The notes below the pieces were generated by a model. The model worked only from the letters and a program-made list of their open reading frames with translations. It was not told the DNA's origin and searched no databases. A stretch of DNA of 64,000 nt from Bordetella genomosp. 12 (lineage in GTDB: Bacteria > Pseudomonadota > Gammaproteobacteria > Burkholderiales > Burkholderiaceae_B): contig NZ_NEVU01000002.1 of assembly GCF_002261355.1 (NCBI RefSeq), forward strand, positions 992,001 through 1,056,000. Reading direction: 5' to 3'. The translations under genes were made by a program, and so were the position numbers. Below, piece by piece: positions 62,197-64,000 of the stretch (its first letter is position 1; each line of letters opens with the position of its first letter).

Positions 62197-63189
62197 TTAC
62201 AGGTACTTGGTCTGGACCCAGTCTTTGACCACGGGCGCCTTGTCGATCTGTTTGAGCGAGACCAGCATGCCGGCCAGCTGCTGCATGCCGTTGACGAAGT
62301 TGCCGGGGTCCACCATGAGCGCGTGCTGCTCTTTCTCGGTGTACCAGGTCGTTTGCTTGATGACGGCTTCCTGCTCCTGCTGCGTCAGGCCGGTCAGTTC
62401 CAGAAGAACCTTGGCGGCCTCGGCGGGCGACTCGGTCATCATGGTGTTGGCCTGGAAGACGGCGGTCAGGAATTTGTGCACGGCCTCGGGGTTCTCCTTG
62501 CCGACGCTGGCGCGCGTGAGCAGGACGTCCGGCCCCGGCGTGATGCCGAATTGCTTGTACAGCGAGAAGGCGGTGTCATCGAGCAGCACACGGGTGCCGG
62601 GAATCGCCTTGATACGGTCGAAGGCCGGCGTCCAGGCAACGGCGGCCTCGATCTGCTTGCCCTGGAATGCTGCCAGCAGATTGGTCGCCGGCAGGTTGAT
62701 GATGGTCACGTCCTTCTCAGGATCCAGGCCCGCCTGTTGCAGGACGTCGAGCAGCAGCACGTGCGCGCTGGAGGCGTAGGTCACGCCGATCTTCTTGCCC
62801 TTGAGGCCGGCGACGTCCTTGACGTCTTCCCGCACCAGCACGCCTTCGGCGCGGCCGAAATTGTTAGGCGTGGCGATGACCTGGAACTGGCGCGCGCCCG
62901 CGGCCATCAGCGCCAGTGAAGACACCACGCCGGTGCCGGCCAGATCGATATTGCCCGCCATGACCGCGCCCATGCGGTCCGAGGACGTGGCGAAGCTTTG
63001 CCAGGCGATGTCCAGGCCCTGCTTGTCGAACAGTCCGGTCTTCAGCGCAATATAGGCAGAATAATGGCCGAGCCATCCCGACCCGCCATAGGTCAGGCGT
63101 GTCTTGGCTGCGCGGGCAATCATAGGAAAGCCCATGGTGCTGGCTGCGGCAAGCGCGGTGGCGCGTTTCAACATGTCGCGACGATTCAT
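62197..63189 (-). CDS. ABC transporter substrate-binding protein, SsuA/NMT1 type
   Basis: This 330-residue periplasmic receptor has a Tat-like signal (MNRRDMLKRATALAAAS, then GFPMIARAAKT). The SBP fold opens LTYGGSGWLGHYSAYIALKTG and continues LAGTGVVSSLALMAAGARQFQV. GGGGAATA upstream of ATG 63189 serves as ribosome-binding site. The frame extends upstream by 89 codons without family similarity, so I placed the start at MNRRDM. It heads the minus-strand operon. Its ligand is not predictable. Confidence 0.9.
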   Translation of the reverse strand: MNRRDMLKRATALAAASTMGFPMIARAAKTRLTYGGSGWLGHYSAYIALKTGLFDKQGLDIAWQSFATSSDRMGAVMAGNIDLAGTGVVSSLALMAAGARQFQVIATPNNFGRAEGVLVREDVKDVAGLKGKKIGVTYASSAHVLLLDVLQQAGLDPEKDVTIINLPATNLLAAFQGKQIEAAVAWTPAFDRIKAIPGTRVLLDDTAFSLYKQFGITPGPDVLLTRASVGKENPEAVHKFLTAVFQANTMMTESPAEAAKVLLELTGLTQQEQEAVIKQTTWYTEKEQHALMVDPGNFVNGMQQLAGMLVSLKQIDKAPVVKDWVQTKYL

Positions 63190-63346
63190 GCTGTATTCCC
63201 CTTGGTCTATGCGCCTCGATGGCGCGGATGGTGAACCCGAACTGTCTCCCGACCCGAGGGGTGCCCGCCGATATATAAGCGGCGTCGATATAAAACATCG
63301 ATTTCTCCGATCATGCGTTCGGGCTAACCCTAGGAAGGAAGCCGCC

Positions 63347-64000
63347 TCAACGGCGCAGGCTGCGCCACAGGGTGGCGCTGGGCAACTGCAGTCCCGGGAC
63401 GATTTCTTTTTCGTAAAGCGATTCGACCGCCACGAGAATGGCCTCGCGGGCTTCATAAGGCAGCCGCCCTGCTTCGCTGGCGCGCGCGGCCAGATAGAAG
63501 CTGCGGCTGTTGGGTATTTCGGCGCTGGTGGTGGGCAGATTCAAGGGCAGCACTTTCAGGGTCGGCAGAAAATGCCGGCTTTGCCACAGGCATAGCGGCG
63601 TGCTGACGGCAAAGCCCAGCCCGGCGCTGACCAGGCTGAGCAAGGGATCCGTGTTGTCGAATTCGAAGGTGCGTTCGATGAAGATGCCGCGCGACTCTAG
63701 CAGGCGGTCGATCTCGGCGCCCATGAAGGAACGCGCGCTGTAGCGGATGAATTGCGATCGCCGGGCCAGCTCGGTCAAGCTGGTGCTGGCGGTATATGGC
63801 ATGTCCTGGGGCAGCACCAGCAGATAGGGCTCGCTAAACAGCGGATACTTGCGGATCACGCTGCGGGCGGCCGTGGGGCTGGTCGTGACGGAGATATCCA
63901 GCTGCCGGTCTTCGAGCTGTTTGTCCAGCACCGGCGTGATGCCCGACCACAAGCGAATCTGCCGCGAGGCACCGCTCAAGCCGCGGATCAGCGTCGGGCC
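63347..64000 (-). CDS. LysR-family regulator, C-terminal part (partial)
   Basis: The frame runs off the right edge; only the effector-binding domain is seen. It shows LSGASRQIRLWSGITPVLDK, ISVTTSPTAARSVIRKYPLFSEPYLLVLP, LSLVSAGLGFAVSTPLCLW and AILVAVESLYEKEI. This is the usual LysR substrate domain. It lies upstream of, and on the same strand as, the sulfonate-type ABC operon and may regulate it. Confidence 0.85.
   Translation of the reverse strand, partial: GPTLIRGLSGASRQIRLWSGITPVLDKQLEDRQLDISVTTSPTAARSVIRKYPLFSEPYLLVLPQDMPYTASTSLTELARRSQFIRYSARSFMGAEIDRLLESRGIFIERTFEFDNTDPLLSLVSAGLGFAVSTPLCLWQSRHFLPTLKVLPLNLPTTSAEIPNSRSFYLAARASEAGRLPYEAREAILVAVESLYEKEIVPGLQLPSATLWRSLRR

Overview
The window is high-GC bacterial chromosome, almost certainly from a betaproteobacterium of the Bordetella/Achromobacter group (Alcaligenaceae). 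The evidence is several LysR regulators, two TctC/Bug-type solute receptors (a family greatly expanded in Bordetella), a split transketolase, an aconitase/PrpB operon, a zinc-ligand-poor L36 paralog and generally compact operons. I see no rRNA, tRNA, CRISPR array or complete insertion sequence.

Layout. 1-14.4 kb is a catabolic/transport island. A GntR/FCD regulator sits between a minus-strand operon (class III aminotransferase plus split transketolase) and a plus-strand operon (penicillin-acylase-type Ntn amidase, five-gene oligopeptide-type ABC importer, dimethylformamidase-like protein). The same 25-bp dyad lies in front of both operons, so they probably form one regulon for taking up and breaking down an amide or N-acyl compound. 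14.4-18.3 kb holds a Bug receptor and a LysR gene divergent from a TPP-dependent enzyme. 18.4-22.8 kb carries a phosphoesterase/LamG lipoprotein, a tiny acidic lipoprotein and a Tat-type phospholipase C. 22.9-29.8 kb is housekeeping and transport: two MFS pumps, LysR, a BON protein, YbeM amidase, SlyX, DUF1805, GNAT and a parvulin.

29.9-32.1 kb is a divergent pair, a tyrosine recombinase and a KfrA-like coiled-coil protein, with a perfect 13-7-13 bp palindrome between them. This matches the plan of TnpS/TnpT cointegrate-resolution modules of Tn3-family transposons, but no transposase is present. 32.2-40.5 kb has a TonB-like protein, a 2-hydroxyacid dehydrogenase, an MHYT-GGDEF-EAL protein, FAH hydrolase, AraC, DUF2809, L36 paralog, MFS and TetR. 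40.7-45.1 kb is a ferric-siderophore operon (TonB receptor, binding protein, reductase). 45.1-47.5 kb is a LacI regulator divergent from a D-tartrate-dehydratase-like enolase-superfamily enzyme, with a perfect 20-bp operator.

47.6-52.2 kb is a minus-strand operon prpB-acnA-bug. Its prpB has lost its N-terminus where it abuts, head to head, a trimeric autotransporter adhesin that has also lost its start (52.16-57.6 kb). This is a deletion or inversion breakpoint, or an assembly join. The adhesin is followed by a TpgA-like lipoprotein and a SecD-P1-like lipoprotein. 59.1-60.2 kb is an RcnA-type Ni/Co exporter with its repressor. 60.6-63.2 kb is a taurine/sulfonate-type ABC importer, and the window ends inside a LysR gene.
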